Shown here: positions 36,647 through 45,444 of the stretch, piece by piece
How positions within the stretch are numbered: the stretch's first letter is position 1
How the letters are laid out: every line of letters begins with the position of its first letter
Assembly (NCBI RefSeq): GCF_011064615.1
Contig: NZ_JAALJH010000002.1
Location: forward strand, 124,001 to 188,000
Direction of reading: 5' to 3'
DNA: 64,000 nt
Source: Aquisphaera insulae
Lineage (GTDB): Bacteria; Planctomycetota; Planctomycetia; Isosphaerales; Isosphaeraceae
Program-made: the position numbers and the translations under genes
Notes under the pieces: model-generated
Seen by the model: only the letters and a program-made list of their open reading frames with translations
What the model was told of the DNA's origin: nothing
Databases searched by the model: none

Positions 36647-38278
36647 TCAGATCTGGAGCCACGAGGGGAGCACCCCTCGTTCCGGCAACTTGATGACGCT
36701 GGAGCTGAGGACGTTGGCGTTTTCGCCGAGCGCGGTGAGGGCCTCGGGCGGCGGCACGCTGTCCAGGTTGACGACGCCGATGGCCTCGCCGCCGGGGGCC
36801 TCGCGGCCGACATTCATCTGGGCGATGTTCACGCCGTGGTCGCCCATGGTCCGGCCGATGAAGCCGATCAGGCCCGGCTTGTCCAGGTGCGTGAAGACCA
36901 GGAGCGTGCCGTCCATGTGGGCGTCCAGCAGGTAAGAGCCCAGCCGGACCAGCCGGATGAACTGCTTGCCGAAGAGGGTGCCGGCGGCGACGTAGGTCTT
37001 CCGCTCGGTGGTGACCTCGGACTGGACCATCGTGCCGAAGTCGCCGGGGGCCTCGGCCGACCGCTCCTCGATCTCGATCCCGCGCGCCCGGGCCAGCGAC
37101 ATCGCGTTGACCAGGTTGACCGGCTCGTCGAGCGCGGCTTCCATCAGGCCGGCGGCGAAGCTGGCGGTGATCAGCCTGGTATTTCGGGCCGCGACTTCAC
37201 CACGATAGATGAGCCGGGCGTTCTTGATGGCGCCGCGGTCCATCTGGGCGTGGAGCATGCCCAGCCGCCAGGCGAGATCCAGGTAGAGCTTCACCTCCTG
37301 GAGCTCCGCGCGGTCCAGGGCCGGCATGTTGACGGCGAATCGGACCTGCCCGCGCTTGAGGAAGTTGCAGAGGAGCTGCGCGGCTTCCACCGCCACCGAG
37401 ACCTGGGCCTCCTCCGTGGAGGCGCCCAGGTGAGGCGTGACCACGATCTTCGGGTGCTTGATGACCGGCAGGTCCGAGGGCGGCGGCTCCGGGTCGAAGA
37501 CGTCGATCGCGGCGCCGGCGACCTTGCCGGCGTCGAGGGCCGCGACGAGGGCCGACTCGTCGATCAGGCCGCCGCGGGCGCAGTTGATGATCCGCGCGGT
37601 GGGCTTCATCGCGGCCAGGGCCTTGGCGTCGATGATGTTCCGCGTCTCCGGCGTGAGCGGGGTGTGGACGCTGATGAAGTCGCAGCGGGGCCAGATCTCG
37701 TCGAGTTGCAGGCTCTCGATCCCGTGCTCCAGCGCCTTCTCGGCGGAGAGGAGCGGGTCGTAGCCGACGACGGTCATGCCGAAGCCCTGGGCCCGATGGG
37801 CGACGGCCAGGCCCACGCGGCCGAGGCCGACGACGCCGAGCGTCTTGCCCTCGAGCTGCGTGCCGGTGAAGGTGTTGCGGTCCCATTTGCCCGACTTCAG
37901 GCTGTCGTTGGCGCGGGGCACGTTGCGCGCCAGCGAGAGCATCAGGGCCATGGTGTGCTCGGCGGTGGAGATCGTGTTCCCGCCGGGCGTGTTCATGACC
38001 ACGATGCCCTGCCTGGTGGCGGCGGGGACGTCGATGTTGTCCACGCCCACGCCCGCCCGGACGATGGCCTTGAGACGAGGCTGGCCGTCGAGGACGTCGG
38101 CCGTGAGCGTGGTGCCGGACCGGATCGCGATCCCGTCGGCCTCGTGGAGCGCCCGCTTCAGGGCCGCGGGGTCCTTGGCGAGCTTGGTATCGACGACGAC
38201 CTCCACCCCGGGCTCGGCCTTGAGGATGGCGAGCCCTTCCTCCGCCAGCTTGTCCGTCACCAGCACGCGATGCGTCAC
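36647..38278 (-). CDS. serA: D-3-phosphoglycerate dehydrogenase
   Basis: First enzyme of serine synthesis: oxidises 3-phosphoglycerate to 3-phosphohydroxypyruvate with NAD+. The 543-residue protein is the long form with substrate-binding, nucleotide-binding, intervening (ASB) and C-terminal ACT domains. Landmarks are TLTADVLDG, the GVDNIDVPAATRQGIVVMNTPGGN region (about 75-98), the Rossmann GLGRVGLAVA (about 145-154), NCARGGLIDE (about 232-241) and an ACT domain over the last 75 residues that likely gives serine feedback. GTG 38278 has a GAGGGAG site. It lies 80 bases after the class V aminotransferase on the same strand. Confidence 0.96.
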   Translation of the reverse strand: MTHRVLVTDKLAEEGLAILKAEPGVEVVVDTKLAKDPAALKRALHEADGIAIRSGTTLTADVLDGQPRLKAIVRAGVGVDNIDVPAATRQGIVVMNTPGGNTISTAEHTMALMLSLARNVPRANDSLKSGKWDRNTFTGTQLEGKTLGVVGLGRVGLAVAHRAQGFGMTVVGYDPLLSAEKALEHGIESLQLDEIWPRCDFISVHTPLTPETRNIIDAKALAAMKPTARIINCARGGLIDESALVAALDAGKVAGAAIDVFDPEPPPSDLPVIKHPKIVVTPHLGASTEEAQVSVAVEAAQLLCNFLKRGQVRFAVNMPALDRAELQEVKLYLDLAWRLGMLHAQMDRGAIKNARLIYRGEVAARNTRLITASFAAGLMEAALDEPVNLVNAMSLARARGIEIEERSAEAPGDFGTMVQSEVTTERKTYVAAGTLFGKQFIRLVRLGSYLLDAHMDGTLLVFTHLDKPGLIGFIGRTMGDHGVNIAQMNVGREAPGGEAIGVVNLDSVPPPEALTALGENANVLSSSVIKLPERGVLPSWLQI

Positions 38279-38358
38279 GTTCGAGGCTCCCTCTATCTGT
38301 CCCTGTTCCGGTTCGATCCCGCAGGGTTGTTCATCCGCCGATCACGACGATGCGGGGC

Positions 38359-39516
38359 TCAGCTCACGCCGGCGGCGGCTCGCTGCCCGATCAGGACCTG
38401 CTGGGCGGCGGTGACGGCGCGGCCGGGCTCGACGTCGCGGCCGAGCTCGGCGAGGACCAGCTCGAGGGCGGCCAGCGTGGTGATCACGTCCATCTCGTCG
38501 GTGTAGCCCATGTGGCCGATCCGGACGATCTTGCCCTTGAGCTTGTCCTGGCCGCCGACGGTCATGATCCCGAACCGCTCCGCCAGCTTGTTGCGGATGT
38601 CCGAGTCCTTGAGCCCGGCCGGGACGCGGAAGGCCGTCAGGCCCTCGGCCGGCCGGCTGCTGAACAGGTCCAGCCCGAGCGCGACGACCCCGGCCTGGCA
38701 GGCCTCGCTCATCCTTCGGTGCCGCTCCCAGATCGCGTCCATGCCCTCGGCCCGGATCCGCCGGAGGGCCGTGCGGAGGGCCAGGATCAGGGTGTGGGCC
38801 GGCGTGTACGGCGTGTCGAACTCCTTCGCCTTCTTCTTCGCGGCCTTGAGGTTGAAGTAGAAGCTGTGCGAGCTGAAGGAGTCGATCTTCTCCCAGGCCT
38901 TCGGGCTGACCGACACGAATGCCAGGCCCGGCGGGAGCATGAGCGCCTTCTGAGACCCGGCGCAGAGCACGTCGATCCCCCACTCGTCGGTCCGGCACTC
39001 CATCGCGCCGACGCCCGAGATGCCGTCCACGATGAAGACGGCGGGGCTATCCGCCACCACGCGACCGATGGCCTCGATCGGGTGGCCGGTGCCGGTGGAG
39101 GTCTCGCTGAGCGTCCCCATCACGGCCACGGTATCCGGGTTCTCGCGGAGGGCGTTCGCGACCGCGTCCGGATCGACCGCCTGGCCCCATTCGACGTCCA
39201 GGGTCACGGCGTTGATGCCGAACGCCTTGCAGATATTCGCCCACCGGGCGGCGAAGTAGCCCGCGTTGATGACCAGGGCCTTGGCCCCCGGCGGCACCGT
39301 GTTCACGGCGGCCGCCTCCATGGCGCCGGTGCCGGAGGACGTCAGGATCATGACGTCGTTCTTCGTCTGGAAGACCTCCTTGAGGCCCTCAGACACCTCG
39401 ACGATCACGTCCTTGGCCTCGGCCGAGCGGTGATGGATCACCGGCCGGGCCAGCTCCAGGAGCACATCCTCGGGGACCATCGCCGGTCCGGGGGTCATGA
39501 GTCGCGGCTTACGCAT
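38359..39516 (-). CDS. Class V aminotransferase (alanine-glyoxylate / serine-pyruvate type)
   Basis: PLP-dependent enzyme of 385 residues of the family with serine-pyruvate, alanine-glyoxylate and related aminotransferases. It opens with LMTPGPAMVPEDVL, then LTSSGTGAMEAAAVN (about 58-72), the Asp/His-type cofactor segment FIVDGISGVGAMECR (about 165-179) and the PLP lysine in CAGSQKALMLPPG (Lys at about 194). Next to serA the likely job is transamination around serine, glyoxylate or phosphohydroxypyruvate. The common phosphoserine transaminase SerC belongs to the same fold, but the signature here is nearer to the archaeal/planctomycete substitute. ATG 39516 is the start. It is the first gene of a probable operon with serA. 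Confidence 0.88.
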   Translation of the reverse strand: MRKPRLMTPGPAMVPEDVLLELARPVIHHRSAEAKDVIVEVSEGLKEVFQTKNDVMILTSSGTGAMEAAAVNTVPPGAKALVINAGYFAARWANICKAFGINAVTLDVEWGQAVDPDAVANALRENPDTVAVMGTLSETSTGTGHPIEAIGRVVADSPAVFIVDGISGVGAMECRTDEWGIDVLCAGSQKALMLPPGLAFVSVSPKAWEKIDSFSSHSFYFNLKAAKKKAKEFDTPYTPAHTLILALRTALRRIRAEGMDAIWERHRRMSEACQAGVVALGLDLFSSRPAEGLTAFRVPAGLKDSDIRNKLAERFGIMTVGGQDKLKGKIVRIGHMGYTDEMDVITTLAALELVLAELGRDVEPGRAVTAAQQVLIGQRAAAGVS

Positions 39517-39634
39517 CGGGGTTTCCTCGTTGGATGAATGTCGTCATGGGAATCGTCCGGCGGCCCGTCTGGGGCCGGCCGTGACCGTCATCGGAGTGGT
39601 TCGTTCGAGGGCCTGATGGGATCCCTCGGGGGTG

Positions 39635-40096
39635 TCAGGCCGGGGAAGAGACGTCCCGAGGCGTCGTCCGCCGGTCCGGCGGGGAGTCTGTCCCCTCGCC
39701 ATAGACGTTCCGGGAGTCGAAGACCGGCTCCTCGGTGTTCTCCAACTCCCCGTGCTCGTTGACGCGCCGGAAGAAGCAGGTCCGATAGCCCTCGTGGCAG
39801 GCCCCGCCGACCTGCCGGACGGAGACCAAAAGCACGTCCGCGTCGCAGTCCACTCGGATCGACTCTACGGCCTGGACGTGGCCGGATGTTTCCCCTTTCC
39901 GCCAGAGGGACTTCCGCGATCGAGAGTAGAAATGCGTGACGCCGAGCTCGAACGTCTTCCGCACCGACTCCTCGTTCATCCAGGCCATCATCAGGACCTC
40001 TCCCGACCGGGCATCCCGGACGATGGCTGGAATCAGGCCGTCGGCGTTCCAGCGGAGCGAGGACAGGAAAGGCAGGGTCTCAACGTCGGCCGGCAC
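39635..40096 (-). CDS. hisI: Phosphoribosyl-AMP cyclohydrolase
   Basis: Third step of histidine synthesis: opens the purine ring of phosphoribosyl-AMP. The 153-residue product contains the family metal site DCDAD (Asp83, Asp85 and Asp87 for Mg2+, Cys84 for Zn2+) and the Zn ligands Cys100 and Cys107 in [11 protein letters not shown], with WRKGETSGH just before. No HisE domain is fused. The start is GTG 40096 because a GGAAAGAG site precedes it; TTG 40120 is an alternative. The last 40 residues are a poorly conserved Pro/Asp-rich tail. It is a single gene, divergent from the phosphoesterase. Confidence 0.95.
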   Translation of the reverse strand: MPADVETLPFLSSLRWNADGLIPAIVRDARSGEVLMMAWMNEESVRKTFELGVTHFYSRSRKSLWRKGETSGHVQAVESIRVDCDADVLLVSVRQVGGACHEGYRTCFFRRVNEHGELENTEEPVFDSRNVYGEGTDSPPDRRTTPRDVSSPA

Positions 40097-40312
40097 GTTC
40101 GTCTCTTTCCGAGTGAACAAATGGGCAAGTCGCCCGGGGTATCGAGGAACACGAATGTATCAACTTGCGTTTCTCGCCTGCAACCGGAGGTTGGCGCCGG
40201 CGCCGACGGTGTGCCCTCTGGACCACACCCCCGTTGTATACGGTTGACGTCGTGTCGGCGTCTGGTTCAAACTTGGGGCCCCGGGGACAGGCTATGGGCG
40301 GGGGGAGGCTTG

Positions 40313-41503
40313 ATGCTCGGCTGGCTGGCGATCTGCATCGGGACGGTGATCGGCGGGCTCACCTTGCTGGTGCTGGCAATCAACATCGTGTTCGGGATGG
40401 GCTGGAAGACCGGGCGGATGGAGCACGTCGCGCTCCTTTCGGGGGGGCTCGTCGGGCTCGTCGGGCTCGATCTCCTCCGGCGATGGTGGCTCGTACCGGT
40501 CGGTGCATGGCCCTGGTGGTTGCAGGCCGTGGCGGGGGTGTGCTGCCTGGTCGCGTTCGTGGGGCTTCCCCTGGCGACCTGGGCCCGCTGGAATCGACGG
40601 CAACCGGAAGGCATCGAGCGGGCCGACATGGTCGTCGACCTGGCCGCCGACGGCGGGCGAGGTCGCTTCATCGGCGATGGCCCGCATCACTGGTTGCTCT
40701 CGGTCCCGGGGAATGAGGCCCTCGACCTGGTGGTCCACCGCTGGACGGCCCGCGTGCCGGCTCTCCCCCCGGAGCTCGACGGCCTGTCGATCCTGCACCT
40801 GACCGATCTGCATTTCTCGCCGGCCTATGACCGGCGCTTCTTCGAAGCGGTCTTCACCGCCGCCGCCGCGGAGCCCGCCGACCTGGTCCTGGTCACGGGC
40901 GACCTGATCGACGATCCGGCCTGCGTCGAATGGATTGCGCCCTTGCTCTCGAAGCTGACGGCCCCGTTCGGCCGGTACGCCATCCTCGGCAATCACGACC
41001 ACAATCACCACACCGAGACGATCGCCGCGGCGGTCCGCGCGTCGGGCTATCTCGTCCTGGATGGCGACGTCGCCGTGGCGCAGCTCCTGGGCAAGACCGT
41101 GGCGATCGGCGGCACGTGCGCCCCGTGGGGACCGTACGTTTCGGAGTCCGAGCTCTCTCGACAACCCGCCGACTTCCGCCTCCTCCTGAGCCACACTCCG
41201 GACATGGTCTATCGGGCCGCGAGGCAGGGCTGGGACCTGGTCCTCAGCGGCCACAATCACGGCGGCCAGGTGGTCATCCCCGGCTTCGGCCCCGTCCTCA
41301 TGCCGAGCCTCTACAGTCGCCGTTTCGAGCAGGGGTTCTATAGGATCGGCCGCACCTTGCTGTACGTGAGCCGCGGGATTGGTGCCAAGCACCCGATCCG
41401 CATCGGCTGCCCGCCGGAACTGGCCCACTTCACCCTCAGGGCGGGGGGCTCGCCTCGCGTCGAGCCGGCGCCGACGAGCGTCGCCAGCGTCGTGACCCCC
41501 TGA
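40313..41503 (+). CDS. Membrane-bound metallophosphoesterase
   Basis: A 396-residue calcineurin-like phosphoesterase. Three hydrophobic segments in about residues 1-95 anchor it in the membrane, and the catalytic domain begins at about 160. Metal-binding motifs are all present: LHLTDLHFS (D-x-H, about 162-170), VTGDLID (G-D, about 191-197), GNHDHN (G-N-H-D/E, about 223-228), LLLSHTPD and SGHNHGGQV (G-H-x-H). This is the YaeI/LpxH-like subgroup that often hydrolyses UDP-diacylglucosamine or other phospho-substrates. ATG 40313 has GGGGGAGG just upstream. It converges on the DacB-like gene. Confidence 0.87.
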   Translation: MLGWLAICIGTVIGGLTLLVLAINIVFGMGWKTGRMEHVALLSGGLVGLVGLDLLRRWWLVPVGAWPWWLQAVAGVCCLVAFVGLPLATWARWNRRQPEGIERADMVVDLAADGGRGRFIGDGPHHWLLSVPGNEALDLVVHRWTARVPALPPELDGLSILHLTDLHFSPAYDRRFFEAVFTAAAAEPADLVLVTGDLIDDPACVEWIAPLLSKLTAPFGRYAILGNHDHNHHTETIAAAVRASGYLVLDGDVAVAQLLGKTVAIGGTCAPWGPYVSESELSRQPADFRLLLSHTPDMVYRAARQGWDLVLSGHNHGGQVVIPGFGPVLMPSLYSRRFEQGFYRIGRTLLYVSRGIGAKHPIRIGCPPELAHFTLRAGGSPRVEPAPTSVASVVTP

Positions 41504-41533
41504 ACCGCAACGCTGCGTGCGTCCCACGAACGC

Positions 41534-43315
41534 TCATCGCGCCCCGCCGGCGGGTTTCTCCGGGGAGGCGGCCGGGGGTTTCGAGGGAGGATCCTCGGCC
41601 GGGGTGTCGCTCGTATAGAGGACCTCGCAGAGCTTGCCCAGCAGTCGGCCGGCCTCGGCGGTGGCGTCGGACACGGCGCGGCCGGGGCGGGGGGCGTCCA
41701 GCTTGACGTTATTGAGGAAGAGGGCCAGGATCAGGGGCCGCCCGGAGGCGGTTTCCATGTAGCCGGCAAGGGCCTTGCTGGTCAGCACGGCCTTGCCGGT
41801 GAGTTCGTCCTCCACCCAGTAGGTGCCGGTCTTGGCATGGGCATGCCCCCGCGCGGGGCTGTCGGGAGGGACGGCCCGGGCGAGGGTCCCGTCTCGGCCG
41901 AGGATCGGCAGCGCGGCGTCGAAGTCGGCGAAGTCGCTGCGGGCCGTCATGGACTTGAGGAGCGCCGCGGTGGATCGGGGGGTGACCAGATCCGCACGAG
42001 AACCCCCCGCCCCGCCGCCGAAGGAGATCGTGTCCAGGTCGAGCCCCAGCTCCTTGAGCCGCTCCCCCTGTCTCCGGAGTCCCGCGCTCAGCGACTTCTC
42101 GCCGTGGCGAGCGGCGAGGAGCATCGGCAAGGTGCTGGCGTGGAGGTTGTGGCTGACCTTGAGGATGACCTTGAGCGACTCTCGGAACGGAGGTGAGGTG
42201 TATTCGGCCACCTTGGGCCGCTTGAGCAGCGCCTCCGAATCGGGCAGCGACGCGACGGAGTTGGTCCCCTGGGGTGAGGCCTCGGTGTTGACGCCGTGCC
42301 GGCGGAGGGCCTCGAGGAACAGGGCGCGGGCGAAGGAGGCGGGGTCATCCACCTCGTGGGAGAGGACCAGACGGGGATGGTCCACGGCGATTCGACCCCG
42401 AATGATCAGCCGACGCGGCCCCGCCGGGCGAATCTCCACCTTCGTCCCCTGGTCGGCGGCGGTCGTCTCCACCTGGGCATCCGCCGCGATGTAGCTGGTG
42501 ACCGGGATCAGCGCCACGGAAGCCGGATCCCCGGGGGCCTTGCCGGGGTGGACGATCACGTCCACGAGGTTGTCGTTGATCATGATCGGGCTCAATCGGC
42601 GCGGACCGCTGCCGGTGTTCTCCGACGCTTCAAAGAGGCGGTCGTCGATCACGACGTCTCCCGTGACCCGCTTCACGCCCGCGGTGCGGACCTCGCCGGC
42701 CAGGTGATCGAGGCCCGCGACCGGATCGGCGGCCACCACATCGGCACGCGGGTTCCCCCCCGCATAGATGTGGTCGTCGTCCTTGAACTGCAGGGCCCCG
42801 TCCGCCCCCATCCGCCCCCCCATATTCGGGTCACCCCGGGCGATCAGGACGAGGTCACCGGAGAGGACGCCAGCGGCATCGACGTCTCCGGTCCGCACGA
42901 CGGGCGTCTGGAAGCGGTAGTCCGGACCGAGCTCCGCCAGGGCCGCGGCGGCGCTGAACAGTTTCGTCACCGAGGCCGGGGTGAACATCTCGTCGGCATT
43001 TCGCTCGTAGACGCTCTTGCCGGTCCGACCGTCCAGGACCAGGATTCCCCATCTCCCGTTACGATAGCCGGGCGTCCTCAGGACCTCCTCGATCCGCCGC
43101 TCCAGGAGGGGGGCGTTCGGGATCGGGCTCGTCGAGGAGCCGGCACGACCGTCGTCCGCACGGGCGACCGTCGGCATGACGAGGAGCGGCCTCGCCAATG
43201 CAGCCACGACGAGGGAGGCTGCGACAGCCCGGAGCCGGACCTGAAGCCTCACCCGGACGCACGTTTCGGCCCGCAGGCGAGATGCCGCCGCGAACCGCAC
43301 GGCATGGTGTACCAT
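41534..43315 (-). CDS. dacB: D-alanyl-D-alanine carboxypeptidase/endopeptidase, PBP4 (DacB) type
   Basis: Periplasmic class C penicillin-binding protein (M15-independent S13 family) that trims or cuts peptidoglycan cross-links. Length is 593 residues from ATG 43315, with a long N-region signal peptide ending ARA-DD at about residue 52. The serine active site is in FTPASVTKLF (Ser115, Lys118), the second motif is SHNLHAST (S-x-N), and the third is KTG in HAKTGTYW near the end. An inserted domain of roughly 200 residues lies between motifs 1 and 2, as in DacB. The C-terminal tail is Pro-rich. The presence of such an enzyme supports a peptidoglycan wall in this planctomycete. Confidence 0.9.
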   Translation of the reverse strand: MVHHAVRFAAASRLRAETCVRVRLQVRLRAVAASLVVAALARPLLVMPTVARADDGRAGSSTSPIPNAPLLERRIEEVLRTPGYRNGRWGILVLDGRTGKSVYERNADEMFTPASVTKLFSAAAALAELGPDYRFQTPVVRTGDVDAAGVLSGDLVLIARGDPNMGGRMGADGALQFKDDDHIYAGGNPRADVVAADPVAGLDHLAGEVRTAGVKRVTGDVVIDDRLFEASENTGSGPRRLSPIMINDNLVDVIVHPGKAPGDPASVALIPVTSYIAADAQVETTAADQGTKVEIRPAGPRRLIIRGRIAVDHPRLVLSHEVDDPASFARALFLEALRRHGVNTEASPQGTNSVASLPDSEALLKRPKVAEYTSPPFRESLKVILKVSHNLHASTLPMLLAARHGEKSLSAGLRRQGERLKELGLDLDTISFGGGAGGSRADLVTPRSTAALLKSMTARSDFADFDAALPILGRDGTLARAVPPDSPARGHAHAKTGTYWVEDELTGKAVLTSKALAGYMETASGRPLILALFLNNVKLDAPRPGRAVSDATAEAGRLLGKLCEVLYTSDTPAEDPPSKPPAASPEKPAGGAR

Positions 43316-43600
43316 GACTGTGAGCTCCTCTCCGAATCGGGCGCCTGAACGGCTGACGGTGCCAGGAGACGGCCCTACCCGCGACGCCGCCCCACGCCGG
43401 GTATGACTCCGGCCGGCCCGGGGCAAGAGGAGTATATCGCGAAGTCGCCTTCGCGGAGAATCAGGTTGAGACCACCGCCCGAATGGGAGGGAGAAAAGAA
43501 GCTTGGACGGGAACCGGTCGATGTGGCCGGCAGGACGGGGCTCGCGGCACTCGGGTTCGAGCCGGGTGCTGCGGGACCGAAGCGGGGCCCTGGCGAAGGC

Positions 43601-43876
43601 TCAGCGGACGAGTTGCAAGCAGGTCGCCGCGAGAAAGCCATTGAGCATGCGGCGCCCGATCGCCATGACCGGACTACCATGGCAAGCATTCTCACCCAGG
43701 TCTTCCAGCCAGCCTCGGTCGGGGACGAGATCGGCCTGGGCCTCGACGATCACCATATCCCTGGGCCGCCCGCGGGGGGCAACCTGCAGGACCAGACGCG
43801 GTGCTTCATCCGTCATCCCTGATGGCTCGACCCAGGAGTCGATAATCGCACCGTTGACAATCATTTCTGATTCCAT
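43601..43876 (-). CDS. Small protein, possibly OB-fold
   Basis: Unrecognised 91-residue product. It reads as a small beta-rich protein (strands MIVNGAIIDSW, RLVLQVAP, DMVIVEAQADLV, then GSPVMAIGRRM) with the strand-loop rhythm of an OB-fold, and the G-x-P-V-x-x-x-G-R stretch resembles the SSB-type strand. This is a pattern-level guess. The ATG at 43876 has a good GAGGAGAGGG site, and a near-consensus promoter lies about 95 bases upstream on the same strand, both of which support real expression. Confidence 0.5.
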   Translation of the reverse strand: MESEMIVNGAIIDSWVEPSGMTDEAPRLVLQVAPRGRPRDMVIVEAQADLVPDRGWLEDLGENACHGSPVMAIGRRMLNGFLAATCLQLVR

Positions 43877-43969
43877 CCCACCCTCTCCTCAATCTCGACT
43901 CACGATTCGAGACCGTGAACGCGTGTGTGATTGAATCCGCTCCAGTCCTACCTTTGATTGTGTACATCC

Positions 43970-43997
43970 ATCATAGTAGGTCGAGGCGGCGTGTCAA
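43970..43997 (-). promoter_or_regulatory. Near-perfect sigma70-type promoter on the minus strand
   Basis: Read on the minus strand, TTGACA (plus-strand 43992-43997) and TATGAT (plus-strand 43970-43975) are separated by exactly 16 bases. Both elements are at or near consensus (6/6 and 5/6). Transcription would start near 43963 and enter the small gene at 43601-43876 after about 87 bases of leader. It is unusually strong for this genome, where promoters are generally degenerate. Confidence 0.75.
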
Positions 43998-44659
43998 GTC
44001 GGGATCACGTCTTTTTTCGAGCCTACTTCAGACCTAGCACAGGGACGGCCTCGAGACTCCGAAGTGCGGGGGGGCCACGAGAAAATTCGAGGACGGATCT
44101 CGTTTCGTGACCGGAAAAGGGGAAATTTCGCCTCCCGGGTTCATCCTCCTCCCCATGCGGACGATTTCAATCCGCACCCCAGATCGGTTGAGGAATTGTC
44201 GAAGGAGGACGCGGCGAGAGCCGATCGATGACCGGGATCTCGCGAGCCGATGCGATGCGGGTTGACCGCAAAGGTGGAGTCTACTGTTAATTTTATCAGA
44301 AATCCGCTTGTCTCGCGAATGATACTAGCGAGATCAGGCAGACGACGCAAGTATGCAGGAATAGAAAAACCGAATTCCAGGACCGAGCCGGATCCGGCTG
44401 ATATCCGTCATGCAGTTTGTGTGCCGAAGCGTGAGTGAATTGTCCGGCCAGTGGCCGCATTCGGGATGAATCGCGGTAGCAGGAGCGTCCGGACGGGACC
44501 GAAATCGATGACGATTTGATCGTGTCTGGATGAGTAATGGGGGAGTGGAAGGAGTCACGAGTCGGTATTTCACGGCTGGCCCCGCGCGGGGCCGGCGGAT
44601 ATGATGGGAGGCCCTCCCCGCGTCCGCTCTGACTCCCCCCATTCCGGAGGAATACTGCC
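43998..44659. other. Long noncoding stretch with lower GC
   Basis: About 660 bases without a supportable gene. The base composition is less GC-rich than the flanks, with several AT-rich patches (for example TGTTAATTTTATCAG near 44285). Short minus-strand frames such as 44141-44350 have no ribosome-binding site and no recognisable product. It contains a short inverted pair CTCGC...GCGAG near 44313-44333 and a 16-bp palindrome at 44578-44593. Confidence 0.45.
44578..44593. repeat. 16-bp perfect palindrome upstream of the 44660 gene
   Basis: GGCCCCGCGCGGGGCC is self-complementary; with a G-U pair and two flanking pairs the stem reaches 11 bp. It lies 66 bases before the ATG at 44660 and could be an operator or leader hairpin. 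Confidence 0.4.
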
Positions 44660-45223
44660 ATGGAACCGACCGCGTCCGTCCCCGGGGCCGGCGGCCTGGG
44701 TGAGCTGCGGATCGACAGTTTGCGCCGCTCGGTCGAGATCTACCTGGGGATCGCCTATCCGTCGGGGAACCTGCCGGAATTGATCCGGCGACGGCTGGCC
44801 TGGCCGGAGGGCTCGTTCACGGAGTCGACCCTGTCGAGGCCGCCGTTCGAGCGGGCGGGCCGGGCGGCCGACGGGAGCACGAACGTTTACGCCTTGCGGC
44901 TGGGGAATGCACGCTATCCACACATGAAGCTGCAGATCCAGCCCTGGCCCAACGAGGCCGGCTTCCTGCTCTCGGTGAATACCCACGACCAGGTCGCCGG
45001 GCTCGATGTTGGCGCGGCCGACGTGCAAGCCTTCCGCGACCTCCAGGCGGAGAATCAGAGGCTGAAGGAAGCGATCGAGGCGGCCTGGGAAGCGGCCGGC
45101 CTGCCGACCTTCCTCCAGTATCTTCGCGCGTACATCCAGAGTCATGCCGAGAGCCCGGAGGTCGACGATTCGACCCCGAGCACCGGGCGTGATGCCACGG
45201 ACACAGCCGGCCATCCGGCCTGA
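44660..45223 (+). CDS. Hypothetical protein
   Basis: I do not recognise a family. The 187-residue product has an N-terminal part with DSLRRSVEIYLGIAYP and SLSVN-type strand patterns (residues 15-110), a helical segment at about 120-150 (LQAENQRLKEAIEAAWEAAG), and an acidic, Ser/Thr-rich tail. There is no signal peptide or membrane segment, so it is probably cytoplasmic. ATG 44660 follows a CCGGAGGA site by eight bases. It lies on the same strand as, and 221 bases before, the kinase gene. Confidence 0.7.
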   Translation: MEPTASVPGAGGLGELRIDSLRRSVEIYLGIAYPSGNLPELIRRRLAWPEGSFTESTLSRPPFERAGRAADGSTNVYALRLGNARYPHMKLQIQPWPNEAGFLLSVNTHDQVAGLDVGAADVQAFRDLQAENQRLKEAIEAAWEAAGLPTFLQYLRAYIQSHAESPEVDDSTPSTGRDATDTAGHPA

Positions 45224-45444
45224 TCGGTGTTCGTGGGGATTTCTGGGGACGGCGTTCCGACCCTCAGATCCGTTGAGAGGGGATTGTCGGCCTGCGGATC
45301 CCCCTGGTTTCCGGTCGGGTCCTTCCCGGAAGATACCTATTTTCTCACAAGCCTCGTGTAATTTCTGCCCGGGAGATCGGGTATATAGGGTGTTCACCTC
45401 GATGGATTGGTCTCGGCATATCTCCATTATCGAGTTGTACATCC

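Noticed and set aside
36587..38506. 639-residue plus-strand frame over serA
   Set aside because: serA is certain on the minus strand; this is its shadow.
44141..44350. Small minus-strand ORF in the low-GC stretch
   Set aside because: No ribosome-binding site, no promoter and no recognisable pattern; likely chance.
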